DNA of 64,000 nucleotides from the NCBI RefSeq assembly GCF_002093745.1, contig NZ_MTSB01000008.1, positions 186,001-250,000 on the forward strand. The letters run 5' to 3'. The DNA is from Pseudomonas graminis (GTDB lineage Bacteria > Pseudomonadota > Gammaproteobacteria > Pseudomonadales > Pseudomonadaceae). Below the pieces are notes generated by a model. That model saw only the letters and a program-made list of their open reading frames with translations. It ran no database searches and was not told the origin of the DNA. Below are positions 1-7,393 of the stretch, in pieces (position 1 is the first letter of the stretch; the number at the start of each line of letters is the position of its first letter). Both the position numbers and the translations under genes were made by a program.

Positions 1-1038
1 TTCGGCGTGTTCAGTCTGGCGTCCGCGTACAGCAACACGATCGACCAACTGCTGGTATTGCGGCTGTTGACCGGGCTGGGGCTCGGCGCAGCGATGCCCA
101 ACGCGACCACGCTGCTGTCCGAATACACCCCGGAGCGGCTCAAGTCGCTGCTGGTCACCAGCATGTTCTGTGGTTTCAATCTGGGCATGGCCTGCGGCGG
201 TTTCGTGTCGGCCAAGCTGATCCCCAGCATGGGCTGGCACAGCTTGCTGATGCTCGGCGGCATCCTGCCTCTGATACTGGCGGTGGTGCTGATGGTCTGG
301 CTGCCGGAGTCAGCGCGTTTTCTGGTGGTACACCATCGGGGGGCCGAACGGATTCGCAAGGTACTCGCGCCGATTGCACCAAAAGCACTGGCCGGCGTGA
401 CCGCGTTCAGCGTTCCCGAGCAAAAAACCGTCAGCAGCCGCAATGTCCTGAAAGTGATCTTTTCCGGCACCTACAGTGCGGGCACATTGCTGTTGTGGCT
501 GACCTATTTCATGGGCCTGGTGATCGTCTACCTGCTGACCAGCTGGCTGCCGACCCTGATGCGTGACAGCGGCGCAAGCATGGAGCAGTCGGCGTTCATC
601 GGCGCGCTGTTCCAGTTCGGCGGCGTGTTGAGTGCGGTGGGTGTTGGCTGGGCGATGGACCGTTACAATCCGCACAAGGTAATTGGCGTCGCGTATGCGC
701 TGGCCGGTGTGTTCGCGTACCTGGTCGGGCAGAGCCTGGGGAATGTCGCTGTGCTGGCTACGCTGGTGCTGGTGGCAGGCATGTGCATCAACGGCGCGCA
801 GTCGGCGATGCCATCGCTGGCAGCACGTTTCTACCCCACACAGGGGCGCGCCACCGGGGTGTCGTGGATGCTCGGGATCGGTCGTTTCGGTGCCATTCTC
901 GGTGCCTGGGCCGGTGCCACTTTGCTGGGCCTGGGCTGGAGCTTCGAGCAAGTACTCACCGCGCTGGTGGTTCCGGCGGCCGTGGCTGCGGTGGCGATCC
1001 TGATCAAGGGCTGGGTCAGTCATTCCGACGCCACCTGA
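1..1038 (+). CDS. pcaK: Aromatic acid:H+ symporter PcaK (MFS), 5' truncated by window edge
   Basis: Inner-membrane major facilitator of the aromatic acid:H+ symporter family, which imports 4-hydroxybenzoate and protocatechuate. The frame is open from base 1, so the N-terminus (roughly 100 residues and the first two or so helices, judging from a usual length near 450) lies outside the window. What remains shows helix-rich hydrophobic sequence, the family-like stretch GLGLGAAMPNATTLLSEY in the central region and the LPESARFL motif that ends the first half of the protein. It sits 24 bp ahead of pcaB in the same direction, which supports an aromatic substrate and co-transcription. The exact substrate among hydroxybenzoates cannot be read from the sequence. 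Confidence 0.85.
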   Translation, partial: FGVFSLASAYSNTIDQLLVLRLLTGLGLGAAMPNATTLLSEYTPERLKSLLVTSMFCGFNLGMACGGFVSAKLIPSMGWHSLLMLGGILPLILAVVLMVWLPESARFLVVHHRGAERIRKVLAPIAPKALAGVTAFSVPEQKTVSSRNVLKVIFSGTYSAGTLLLWLTYFMGLVIVYLLTSWLPTLMRDSGASMEQSAFIGALFQFGGVLSAVGVGWAMDRYNPHKVIGVAYALAGVFAYLVGQSLGNVAVLATLVLVAGMCINGAQSAMPSLAARFYPTQGRATGVSWMLGIGRFGAILGAWAGATLLGLGWSFEQVLTALVVPAAVAAVAILIKGWVSHSDAT

Positions 1039-1062
1039 AACTTTTCAATCTGGAGCGGCGAC

Positions 1063-2424
1063 GTGAACAGACCGGGTAATCAACTTTTCGATGCCTATTT
1101 CACCCAGGCGGACATGCGTCAGGTTTTCTCTGATCAAGGCCGGGTGCAGGGCATGCTCGACTTCGAGGCTGCCCTGGCCCGTGCGCAGGCGCGGGTCGGC
1201 CTGATCCCCTCAGGCGTGGTGGCCGATATCGAGCAAGCCTGCCGCGCCGAACTGTTCGATTTCGACGAGTTGGCCATCGCCATCGGCAGCGCCGGCAATT
1301 CGGCGATTCCGCTGGTCAAGGCACTGGGCAGGCAGATTGCCGCGCACAGCCCGGAGGCCGAGCGCTATGTTCACATGGGCGCGACCAGCCAGGATGTCAT
1401 GGACAGCGGGTTGGTGCTGCAACTGCGCCAGGCAATCGTTTTGCTCGAGCGCGATCTCGCGCAACTGGCCCAGGCGCTGGCGGAACAGGCGCAGCGCCAT
1501 GCCGGCACGCCGCTGGCCGGGCGCACCTGGTTACAGCAAGCCACGCCCGTCACGCTGGGCATGAAAATCGCCGGCTGGCTGGGCGCTGTCACGCGTCATC
1601 GACAACGCCTGAGCGAGATCAAGCCACGCCTGCTGTGCCTGCAATTCGGCGGCGCATCCGGCAGCCTTGCCGCGCTGGGCGATCAGGCTTTCCCGGTCGC
1701 AGAGGCGCTGGCAAGGGAGTTGCAGCTGGAGCTGCCCGAGCAACCCTGGCACACCCAGCGGGACCGGCTGGTGGAGTTTGCCAGCCTGCTGGGCATGATC
1801 GCGGGCAGCCTCGGCAAGCTGGGGCGCGACGTCAGCCTGTTGATGCAGACCGAAGTAGGCGAAGTCTTTGAGCCTTCCGCACCGGGCAAAGGCGGTTCTT
1901 CGACCATGCCGCACAAGCGTAATCCGGTCGGTGCTGCGGTGATGATCGGTGCAGCCACCCGGGCACCGGGGCTGGTCGCGACGATGCTGGCGGCCATGCC
2001 GCAAGAGCACGAGCGCAGTCTGGGCCTGTGGCATGCCGAATGGGAAACCCTGCCCGAACTCTGCTGCCTGGTGTCCGGCTCGTTGCAGCAGGCGTTGCAG
2101 GTGATACCCGGGTTGCAGGTTGACGCCGAGCGCATGCGGGTCAATCTTGAATCCACTCAGGGGCTGGTGCTGGCCGAAGCGGTGAGCATTGCGCTGGCTC
2201 AGCGCATCGGCCGCGACGCTGCCCATCATCTGATCGAACAATGCTGTCGTCGCGCGGTGGAGCAGGGGGCGCATTTGCGTCAGGTGCTCGGTGAAAACCC
2301 GCAGGTCAGCGAGCAACTGTCTTCCGACGCGCTGGATCGCCTGCTCGATCCGGCCCATTACCTTGGCCAGGCCCGACTGTGGGTCAAACGTGCCGTGGCT
2401 GAACACACAAGGATTTCCCGATGA
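1063..2424 (+). CDS. pcaB: 3-carboxy-cis,cis-muconate cycloisomerase
   Basis: Cytoplasmic enzyme of the protocatechuate branch of the beta-ketoadipate pathway; it closes 3-carboxymuconate to 4-carboxymuconolactone. The 453-residue length fits the family. The fumarase/argininosuccinate lyase superfamily signature GSSTMPHKRNP is present near residue 280, and MGATSQDVMDSG near residue 105 is the usual second conserved block. The GTG start at 1063 is chosen because a GGAG-type site sits about 7 bases upstream and the N-terminus aligns with known PcaB. It overlaps pcaC by four bases (ATGA). In many pseudomonads pcaD separates these two genes, but here it does not. Confidence 0.93.
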   Translation: MNRPGNQLFDAYFTQADMRQVFSDQGRVQGMLDFEAALARAQARVGLIPSGVVADIEQACRAELFDFDELAIAIGSAGNSAIPLVKALGRQIAAHSPEAERYVHMGATSQDVMDSGLVLQLRQAIVLLERDLAQLAQALAEQAQRHAGTPLAGRTWLQQATPVTLGMKIAGWLGAVTRHRQRLSEIKPRLLCLQFGGASGSLAALGDQAFPVAEALARELQLELPEQPWHTQRDRLVEFASLLGMIAGSLGKLGRDVSLLMQTEVGEVFEPSAPGKGGSSTMPHKRNPVGAAVMIGAATRAPGLVATMLAAMPQEHERSLGLWHAEWETLPELCCLVSGSLQQALQVIPGLQVDAERMRVNLESTQGLVLAEAVSIALAQRIGRDAAHHLIEQCCRRAVEQGAHLRQVLGENPQVSEQLSSDALDRLLDPAHYLGQARLWVKRAVAEHTRISR

Positions 2425-2819
2425 CCGAAGACGAACGCTACGAAGCCGGCATGCAAGTGCGGCGCGCTGTGCTGGGCGATACGCACGTTGATAACAGCCT
2501 GAGCAAGCTGACGCCGTTCAACGAAGAGTTTCAGGAAATGATCACCCGCCATGCCTGGGGTGATATCTGGACCCGGCCAGGCTTGCCGCGCCACACCCGT
2601 AGCCTGATCACTATTGCCATGCTGATCGGCATGAACCGCGAGGGCGAGTTGCGCCTGCACCTCAAAGCTGCAAAAAACAACGGCGTGACCCGAGAAGAAA
2701 TCAAGGAAGTGCTGATGCAGAGCGCGATCTACTGTGGCATCCCGGCGGCGAACGCGACGTTTCACTTGGCCGAGGCGGTGTGGGACGAGATGGGCGTGGA
2801 GTCGTTGAAGGAGGGGTGA
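2421..2819 (+). CDS. pcaC: 4-carboxymuconolactone decarboxylase
   Basis: Small cytoplasmic enzyme of the AhpD-like carboxymuconolactone decarboxylase family. It removes CO2 from 4-carboxymuconolactone to give 3-oxoadipate enol-lactone, the step after PcaB. At 132 residues it is the stand-alone enzyme, not the longer PcaL fusion that also carries the enol-lactone hydrolase. Family-typical stretches are TPFNEEFQEMITRHAWGDIW and LPRHTRSLITIAMLIG. Its ATG lies inside the pcaB stop, so the two are translationally coupled. The enol-lactonase PcaD needed next is not encoded in this window. Confidence 0.93.
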   Translation: MTEDERYEAGMQVRRAVLGDTHVDNSLSKLTPFNEEFQEMITRHAWGDIWTRPGLPRHTRSLITIAMLIGMNREGELRLHLKAAKNNGVTREEIKEVLMQSAIYCGIPAANATFHLAEAVWDEMGVESLKEG

Positions 2820-2829
2820 GAAATCGCAG

Positions 2830-2863
2830 AACCGCTGTGTGACGCGGAGCGTCGGCACGATAG
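2830..2863. repeat. Copy of a short interspersed CGCGGAGCG repeat (partial)
   Basis: The stretch shares the block TGTGACGCGGAGCG with the repeat at 5355-5416, and both continue to an ACGATAG ending. It lies between pcaC and the terminator. In P. syringae genomes, hairpin repeats with CGCGGAGCG in the loop are common intergenic elements; this assignment is from memory. This copy lacks the long symmetric arms seen in the second one. Confidence 0.5.
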
Positions 2864-2867
2864 TCAG

Positions 2868-2906
2868 AAAAAGCCGCCGCAGCCCTCAGGGCTGTGGCGG
2901 CTTTTT
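2868..2906. terminator. Bidirectional intrinsic terminator between pcaC and the porin gene
   Basis: Arms GCCGCCGCAGCC and GGCTGTGGCGGC flank a CTCA loop, with an A-run on the left and a T-run on the right. It can therefore end transcription from both the convergent pcaC and porin genes. Confidence 0.85.
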
Positions 2907-2911
2907 GCTGA

Positions 2912-4168
2912 TCAGAGCAACGACAGCGGGTAGCTGACAATCACGCGGTTTTCGTCGAACTGATTGGTGCTGTAGTCGCGGCGCATGGTCGAGTTGCGCC
3001 ATTTGAGTGTCAGGTTTTTGAAGGCGCCGCTCTGGAACACATACGCCAGCTCGGTTTCCCGAGCCCACTCTTCGCCGTCGGTAATGGCACCGGTGTGGAC
3101 GTTTTCGCCGCTGATGTAGCGGTTCATCAGGGTCAGGCCGGGTGTGCCAAGCGCCGCGAAATCATAGTCGTGACGCAACTGCCAGGATTTTTCCCGGGCG
3201 TTATCGAAGCTGGAGTTGTAGCTGTCGTTGGCCAGTGTGCCGCCGCTGGTGCCGTTGACCCGCATCCAGGCGCTGTCGCCGCTGACTTTCTGCAGGCCCA
3301 CGTAGAACGTGTTGCCGCCGTGTTTTGCAGAGAGCAGGGCGGACCAGGTCTTGTTGTCCAGATCGCCGGCCAGTGACTGGCCATCGTCCTTGCCCTGGAA
3401 GTAACCGAGGTTGGCGCCCAGCGTCCAGCTGCCCAGGGGCTGGCTGTGCAACAGGTTGAAATACTGCTGGTGGTAAATGTCTTCGAGTTGGGCGTACCAC
3501 ACCCCGACCTGGGTGCGTTTTTCATTGAAAAGGTACTCGCCGCCGCCGAAATTGAAACGGTCGGAGGTGAACGCTGCGCGGCCATTCAGGGACATGTCTT
3601 CCATGCTCGCGTCGTTGCGCGGGCTGTTGCCGCGGAACTGGCCGCCGTACAGGGTCAGGTTGTCGATCTCTTTAGAAGTGATCTGCCCGCCTTGAAACGT
3701 TTGCGGCAGCGACCGACCGTCATCGGAGCGCAGGATTGGCAACACGGGCATCCATTCTCCGACCTTGAGTTCGGTTTTCGAGAAGCGCGCCTTGCCTGCC
3801 ACCGCCAGCCGACCAAAGTCGTCGGCCGGGCGTCCGTCACTGTGGATCGGCAACAATTGCGTGCCACCGGTGCCTTTGCCGCCGTCGAGCTTGAGCGAGT
3901 AAAGCCCCAATGCGTCGACGCCGAAGCCTACCGTGCCTTGGGTGAAACCGGAGCGGGCATCGAGAATGAAGTTTTGTGTCCATTCTTCGGCGTAGTTCTG
4001 CGCGTTGGCCGGGTCCACGAAGTTGCGGTTGATGTAGAAGTTGCGTACGTTCAAATTGACCTTGGCGTCATCGACAAACCCGGCGGCGTGGCTGGCTATC
4101 GGTGTCAGGGTCGCAGCGATGGCCGCAGAAAGACCGCAAACGATTTTGCAAGAGGGATTCAAGCGCAT
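2912..4168 (-). CDS. OprD-family outer-membrane porin
   Basis: Substrate-specific outer-membrane beta-barrel of the OprD family, 418 residues from the chosen start. A Sec signal peptide is visible (charged MRLNPSCK, hydrophobic core, cleavage after SHA). The mature protein opens with a DDAKVNLNVRNFYINRNF-like strand and shows the GQFRGNSPRND and WQLRHDYDFAALG elements typical of OprD channels. The ATG at 4168 is preferred over the upstream one at 4243 because the signal peptide starts there and a purine-rich AAGG site precedes it. Placed between pca genes and quinate genes, it probably admits an aromatic or cyclic carboxylate, as the OpdK-like members do; that substrate is an inference from context. 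Confidence 0.88.
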   Translation of the reverse strand: MRLNPSCKIVCGLSAAIAATLTPIASHAAGFVDDAKVNLNVRNFYINRNFVDPANAQNYAEEWTQNFILDARSGFTQGTVGFGVDALGLYSLKLDGGKGTGGTQLLPIHSDGRPADDFGRLAVAGKARFSKTELKVGEWMPVLPILRSDDGRSLPQTFQGGQITSKEIDNLTLYGGQFRGNSPRNDASMEDMSLNGRAAFTSDRFNFGGGEYLFNEKRTQVGVWYAQLEDIYHQQYFNLLHSQPLGSWTLGANLGYFQGKDDGQSLAGDLDNKTWSALLSAKHGGNTFYVGLQKVSGDSAWMRVNGTSGGTLANDSYNSSFDNAREKSWQLRHDYDFAALGTPGLTLMNRYISGENVHTGAITDGEEWARETELAYVFQSGAFKNLTLKWRNSTMRRDYSTNQFDENRVIVSYPLSLL

Positions 4169-4243
4169 GGAACTGACCTTTTTTGTAGTTATTGAGTCGT
4201 TGTAGCTGGTTGCGATATTGAAATGCCGAGAGGTGGACCGCAA

Positions 4244-4303
4244 TTGTGAAAGCGCTGTTTAGGGCGATAATCGAACGTTAATGAACCGGTTGGAACATTT
4301 TAT
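4244..4303 (+). promoter_or_regulatory. Candidate promoter with PcaR-like box ahead of the EamA gene
   Basis: TTGTGA (4244-4249), a 16-base spacer and GATAAT (4266-4271) form a plausible sigma-70 promoter reading rightward. The -10 lies inside GGGCGATAATCGAAC (4262-4276), close to the PcaR box recalled from P. putida, GTTCGATAATCGCAC. A further element with core AACCGGTT follows at 4285-4292. The same arrangement recurs ahead of quiC at 7208-7266. The site also lies about 95 bp upstream of the divergent porin start, so it could serve both genes. Confidence 0.55.
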
Positions 4304-4417
4304 GCGAGGCGTTGCACAGGCGTGTGCGATGCTCTGCGATCCGCAGACGCACGTGGCGTATTCTGGCCGCTGGTGGCGGCCAGGCCAGGCGGCTGAAAAC
4401 TTGAACAGGGAAGCCCG

Positions 4418-5305
4418 ATGAGCACTGCCAGCACGCCGTTGTCCGGCATTAATCAACCTTTGAAAGGGATTGGTTTGATTCTTCTGGCGACTTTTCTGTT
4501 CGCCAGTCACGACACGCTGTCCAAATACCTGTCCGGCTTTTACCCGATCATTCTTGTGGTCTGGGCGCGCTATCTGGTCCACACGCTGCTCATGGCCTGC
4601 CTCTTCATGCCGTCGGCGGGGTTGCGTGTGTTGCGCACCAGACGCCCTGGGTTACAGGTGTTGCGAGCGCTTGCGCTGCTGGGCACCAGCCTGTTGTTCA
4701 CCAGCAGCCTGATGTTCATTCCGCAGGCAGAGGCCACGGCGGTCAACTTCCTGGCGCCCCTGCTGGTCACGGCGTTGTCGGTGCCGCTGTTGCACGAGCG
4801 GGTGACGCGCGGCCAATGGGCTGCCGTGGTCGTGGGGTTTGTCGGGGTGATGATCATCATTCATCCGGGCGGCGAACTGTTCACGCCTGCGATTCTGCTG
4901 CCCCTGTCGTCAGCCCTGTGTTTTGCGCTGTATCAACTGCTGACGCGACTGGTCAGCCCGTTCGACAGCCCGACCACCAGCAATTTCTTCGCCGGGCTGT
5001 TCAATACGCTGTTGATGAGCGCGCTGGTGCCGTTCTTCTGGGAAGTGCCAGCACTCAAACACCTGCCGTTCCTGCTGGCACTGGGGGCGTGTGGCATGTC
5101 GGCCCACTTGCTGCTGACCCAGGCCTTCCGCTTCGCCGCCCCGGCCATGCTCGCGCCGTTCAGCTATTGCCAGATCGTGTTTGCCGGCCTGTTGGGATTC
5201 CTGGTCTTCGATCACACACCGTCGCCAACCGCACAGGCAGGCATCGCCATCATCTGCCTCAGCGGCCTGGCGGCGGCTTGGCAGCAGCGGCGTAAGGGTG
5301 GGTAA
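4418..5305 (+). CDS. EamA/DMT-superfamily transporter
   Basis: Inner-membrane carrier of the drug/metabolite transporter superfamily, 295 residues with about ten predicted helices arranged as two EamA halves. The N-half holds the typical FASHDTLSKYL region in its first helix, and the second half begins near residue 150. A GGGAAG site precedes the ATG. It stands alone between the porin and the MFS gene. The family covers importers and exporters of metabolites, so the substrate cannot be told from sequence. A shared promoter architecture with quiC suggests a role linked to quinate, shikimate or protocatechuate. Confidence 0.85.
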   Translation: MSTASTPLSGINQPLKGIGLILLATFLFASHDTLSKYLSGFYPIILVVWARYLVHTLLMACLFMPSAGLRVLRTRRPGLQVLRALALLGTSLLFTSSLMFIPQAEATAVNFLAPLLVTALSVPLLHERVTRGQWAAVVVGFVGVMIIIHPGGELFTPAILLPLSSALCFALYQLLTRLVSPFDSPTTSNFFAGLFNTLLMSALVPFFWEVPALKHLPFLLALGACGMSAHLLLTQAFRFAAPAMLAPFSYCQIVFAGLLGFLVFDHTPSPTAQAGIAIICLSGLAAAWQQRRKGG

Positions 5306-5354
5306 CGGCCGACGCTGAGCGCTGTGTCGTGCCAATTCGGCGCTGACATCGCAC

Positions 5355-5416
5355 AACCGCCTGTGACGCGGAGCGCCAAGAAATGCATCCCCACGCGGAG
5401 CGTGGGGACGATAGCC
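5355..5416. repeat. Interspersed hairpin repeat with CGCGGAGCG core
   Basis: CCCCACG (5389-5395) and CGTGGGG (5401-5407) are perfect inverted arms around CGGAG, preceded by TGTGACGCGGAGCG, which also occurs at 2830-2863. A diverged relative lies at 59243-59267. It sits between the convergent EamA and MFS genes. Confidence 0.65.
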
Positions 5417-5445
5417 ATTATGGTTCTTCGGGGGGTGTCAGACGG

Positions 5446-6774
5446 TTACTCGCTAAGCGTCGGAACCTTGCGCGGGGCCATGAAGTACAGCCAGATCAGG
5501 GCGATGAAGTACATCGCCGGAATCATGGTGAACAGCACGTTGTAATTGTTGTTGGTGGCGGTCAGCACAGCGCCCACGATCTGCGTCATGAACATGCCGC
5601 CGATGGCCGCGCACATGCCACCAAAGCCGAACACGGTGCTCATCATGTGCTTGGGCGTGTAGTCCATCACCAGGCTCCAGATGTTCGCCGTCCAGGCCTG
5701 GTGCGCGCCGACCGCCACAGAGATGGCCAGCACCGCCACCCACAAGCCGCTGGCGTTGGCGGCAAACACCACGCTGCAGATCGTGATGGCGAAAATCAGC
5801 ATCGACAGCAGACGCGCTCTGGTCGCCCGCATGCCACGGCCGATCATCCACGATGAGAGAATGCCGCCGCCCACGCTGCCAAAGTCGGCAGTCAGCCAGA
5901 TCAGGATCAGCGGGATCCCCATCTGCGTCACGCTGATCCCCAGGTTGTATTGCTGATTGAGAAACGGCGGCAGCCAATACAGGTAGAACCAGAACACCGG
6001 CGCCGTGATTGCGTAGGCCAGCGCGAACGCCCAGGTGCCACGCATCTTCAGAATGCCGGAGAAAGGCACCTTGACCGGTGCCGGCTCGACCTCCTGATTG
6101 ATGTAGTCCAGTTCGGTTTTGCTGACGGTCGGGTGTTCTTCAGGGTTGTAGTACTTCAGGCGCCACATGATCACCCAGATCAGGCCCAGCGAACCCATTG
6201 CCACAAACGCTGCCTGCCAGCCCCACACGGTCAGAATCAGAGGCAGAAGGGCGGGGGTCAGCATGGCACCGACGTTGGTGCCGGCATTGAAGATCCCGGT
6301 CGCGACAGCGCGCTCGCCTGCCGGGAACCACAAACGGGTGGTCTTCACGCAGGCCGGGTAGTTGGCGGCCTCGGTCAGGCCCAGAATGAACCGGCAGACC
6401 ATGAAGCCGACGGCGGAAGTCGCCAGGCCGTGAGCGCCGGTGGCCAGGCTCCACAGCAGCACGGCCAGGAAGAACGCGCGCTTGACGCCGACTTTGTCGA
6501 TGAATCGGCCTTGCAGCACAAAGCCTACTGCGTAGCCGACCTGAAACCAGAAGTTGATGTTGGCGTAATCCATCGCCGTCCAGCTCATCTCCTTGGCCAG
6601 GATCGGCTGCATGACCCCGAGCGCTGCCCGGTCGATGTAATTCAGCGTGGTGGCGAAAAACACCAGGGCAAGCATGCCCCAGCGGGTCTTGCCCACGGCG
6701 AGGGCGCCGCGAATCTTTTCACCCATCCCGGCACGGGCGGCCTGGGCGACAGGGTTGGTCTGGGTATTGAGCAT
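5446..6774 (-). CDS. MFS transporter of the anion:cation symporter (hexuronate/ExuT-like) type
   Basis: Inner-membrane major facilitator, 442 residues and twelve predicted helices. NYIDRAALGVMQPIL in helix 1, the DKVGVKRAF loop between helices 2 and 3 and FILGLTEAANYPACVKTT in helix 4 are hallmarks of the ACS group that imports organic anions such as hexuronates, galactarate and related acids. It lies in a block of quinate/shikimate genes, transcribed away from quiC, so quinate or shikimate import is a reasonable guess, but the sequence alone only supports an organic acid carrier. Confidence 0.88.
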   Translation of the reverse strand: MLNTQTNPVAQAARAGMGEKIRGALAVGKTRWGMLALVFFATTLNYIDRAALGVMQPILAKEMSWTAMDYANINFWFQVGYAVGFVLQGRFIDKVGVKRAFFLAVLLWSLATGAHGLATSAVGFMVCRFILGLTEAANYPACVKTTRLWFPAGERAVATGIFNAGTNVGAMLTPALLPLILTVWGWQAAFVAMGSLGLIWVIMWRLKYYNPEEHPTVSKTELDYINQEVEPAPVKVPFSGILKMRGTWAFALAYAITAPVFWFYLYWLPPFLNQQYNLGISVTQMGIPLILIWLTADFGSVGGGILSSWMIGRGMRATRARLLSMLIFAITICSVVFAANASGLWVAVLAISVAVGAHQAWTANIWSLVMDYTPKHMMSTVFGFGGMCAAIGGMFMTQIVGAVLTATNNNYNVLFTMIPAMYFIALIWLYFMAPRKVPTLSE

Positions 6775-7393
6775 GATGATCTAACCATCCGTTCCAGGAC
6801 TGTGCTGCTGGCAACAGTCGGACTGAGAAGTCCACTCGATGCAGGCGCTGTGCAGGTAAAGTGACGTCGTAGAACCGCGATTCGACAAGCCGGTTGAAAC
6901 TCAGGCTTTCAGCGAAACGGTTCGTCGGGCCGACAATTTACAGGTTGAGCTGCGCAAGTGTGTTGGAATGTTTCAGGCGACGCGAATCGCCACCGGTTTT
7001 TTGGCCGGAGGCGTTCGTCGGGCATGACGTCTGGCGAGAGGGGCGAGCGGGTAGTCGAGCAAGGCGAAGAGGGAGTGCATGAGCAAGGTTCCTGTTGTTT
7101 GAATTGTTATGGTTTGCTGCTGATGAAGCGGACGATCAAAACGTCTGACTGCGGGTCTATCACTGCAATGTGATGCTGATGTTGATCATTGCGCAGTACA
7201 GCGTCAATTGACTAAAAAGGCTTCTGTTCGATAATCGAACGTAAAACTAACCAGTTCGTACACTTTAGGTTGCTGTAGGATTTTGACAGGCAAATACTTT
7301 ATCCGCACCTCTGAATAAGGCCGGGAAAGGCCAGAATGCGGTGCTGTCCAGTCGTGACCCGATCAGGTTGCGTTCATCCAGGAGCTGAAAAGC
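6775..7393. other. Divergent intergenic region between the MFS gene and quiC
   Basis: This 619-bp gap holds no ORF with convincing codon use or ribosome site. The left part must contain the leftward MFS promoter, in which I see no clear motif. The right part contains the PcaR-like promoter listed separately at 7208-7266. Confidence 0.6.
7208..7266 (+). promoter_or_regulatory. Candidate quiC promoter with PcaR-like box
   Basis: TTGACT (7208-7213), a 16-base spacer and GATAAT (7230-7235) form the promoter. The -10 is embedded in the perfect palindrome GTTCGATAATCGAAC (7226-7240), which differs from the recalled PcaR box of P. putida at one position. AACCAGTT (7250-7257) follows, mirroring AACCGGTT at 4285-4292. 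The architecture and spacing match the site at 4244-4303. Confidence 0.65.

Noticed and set aside
6894..7173. Two short rightward ORFs ahead of quiC
   Set aside because: They lie in promoter DNA, read as Arg/Gly/Ser-rich sequence without domain character and lack ribosome sites.
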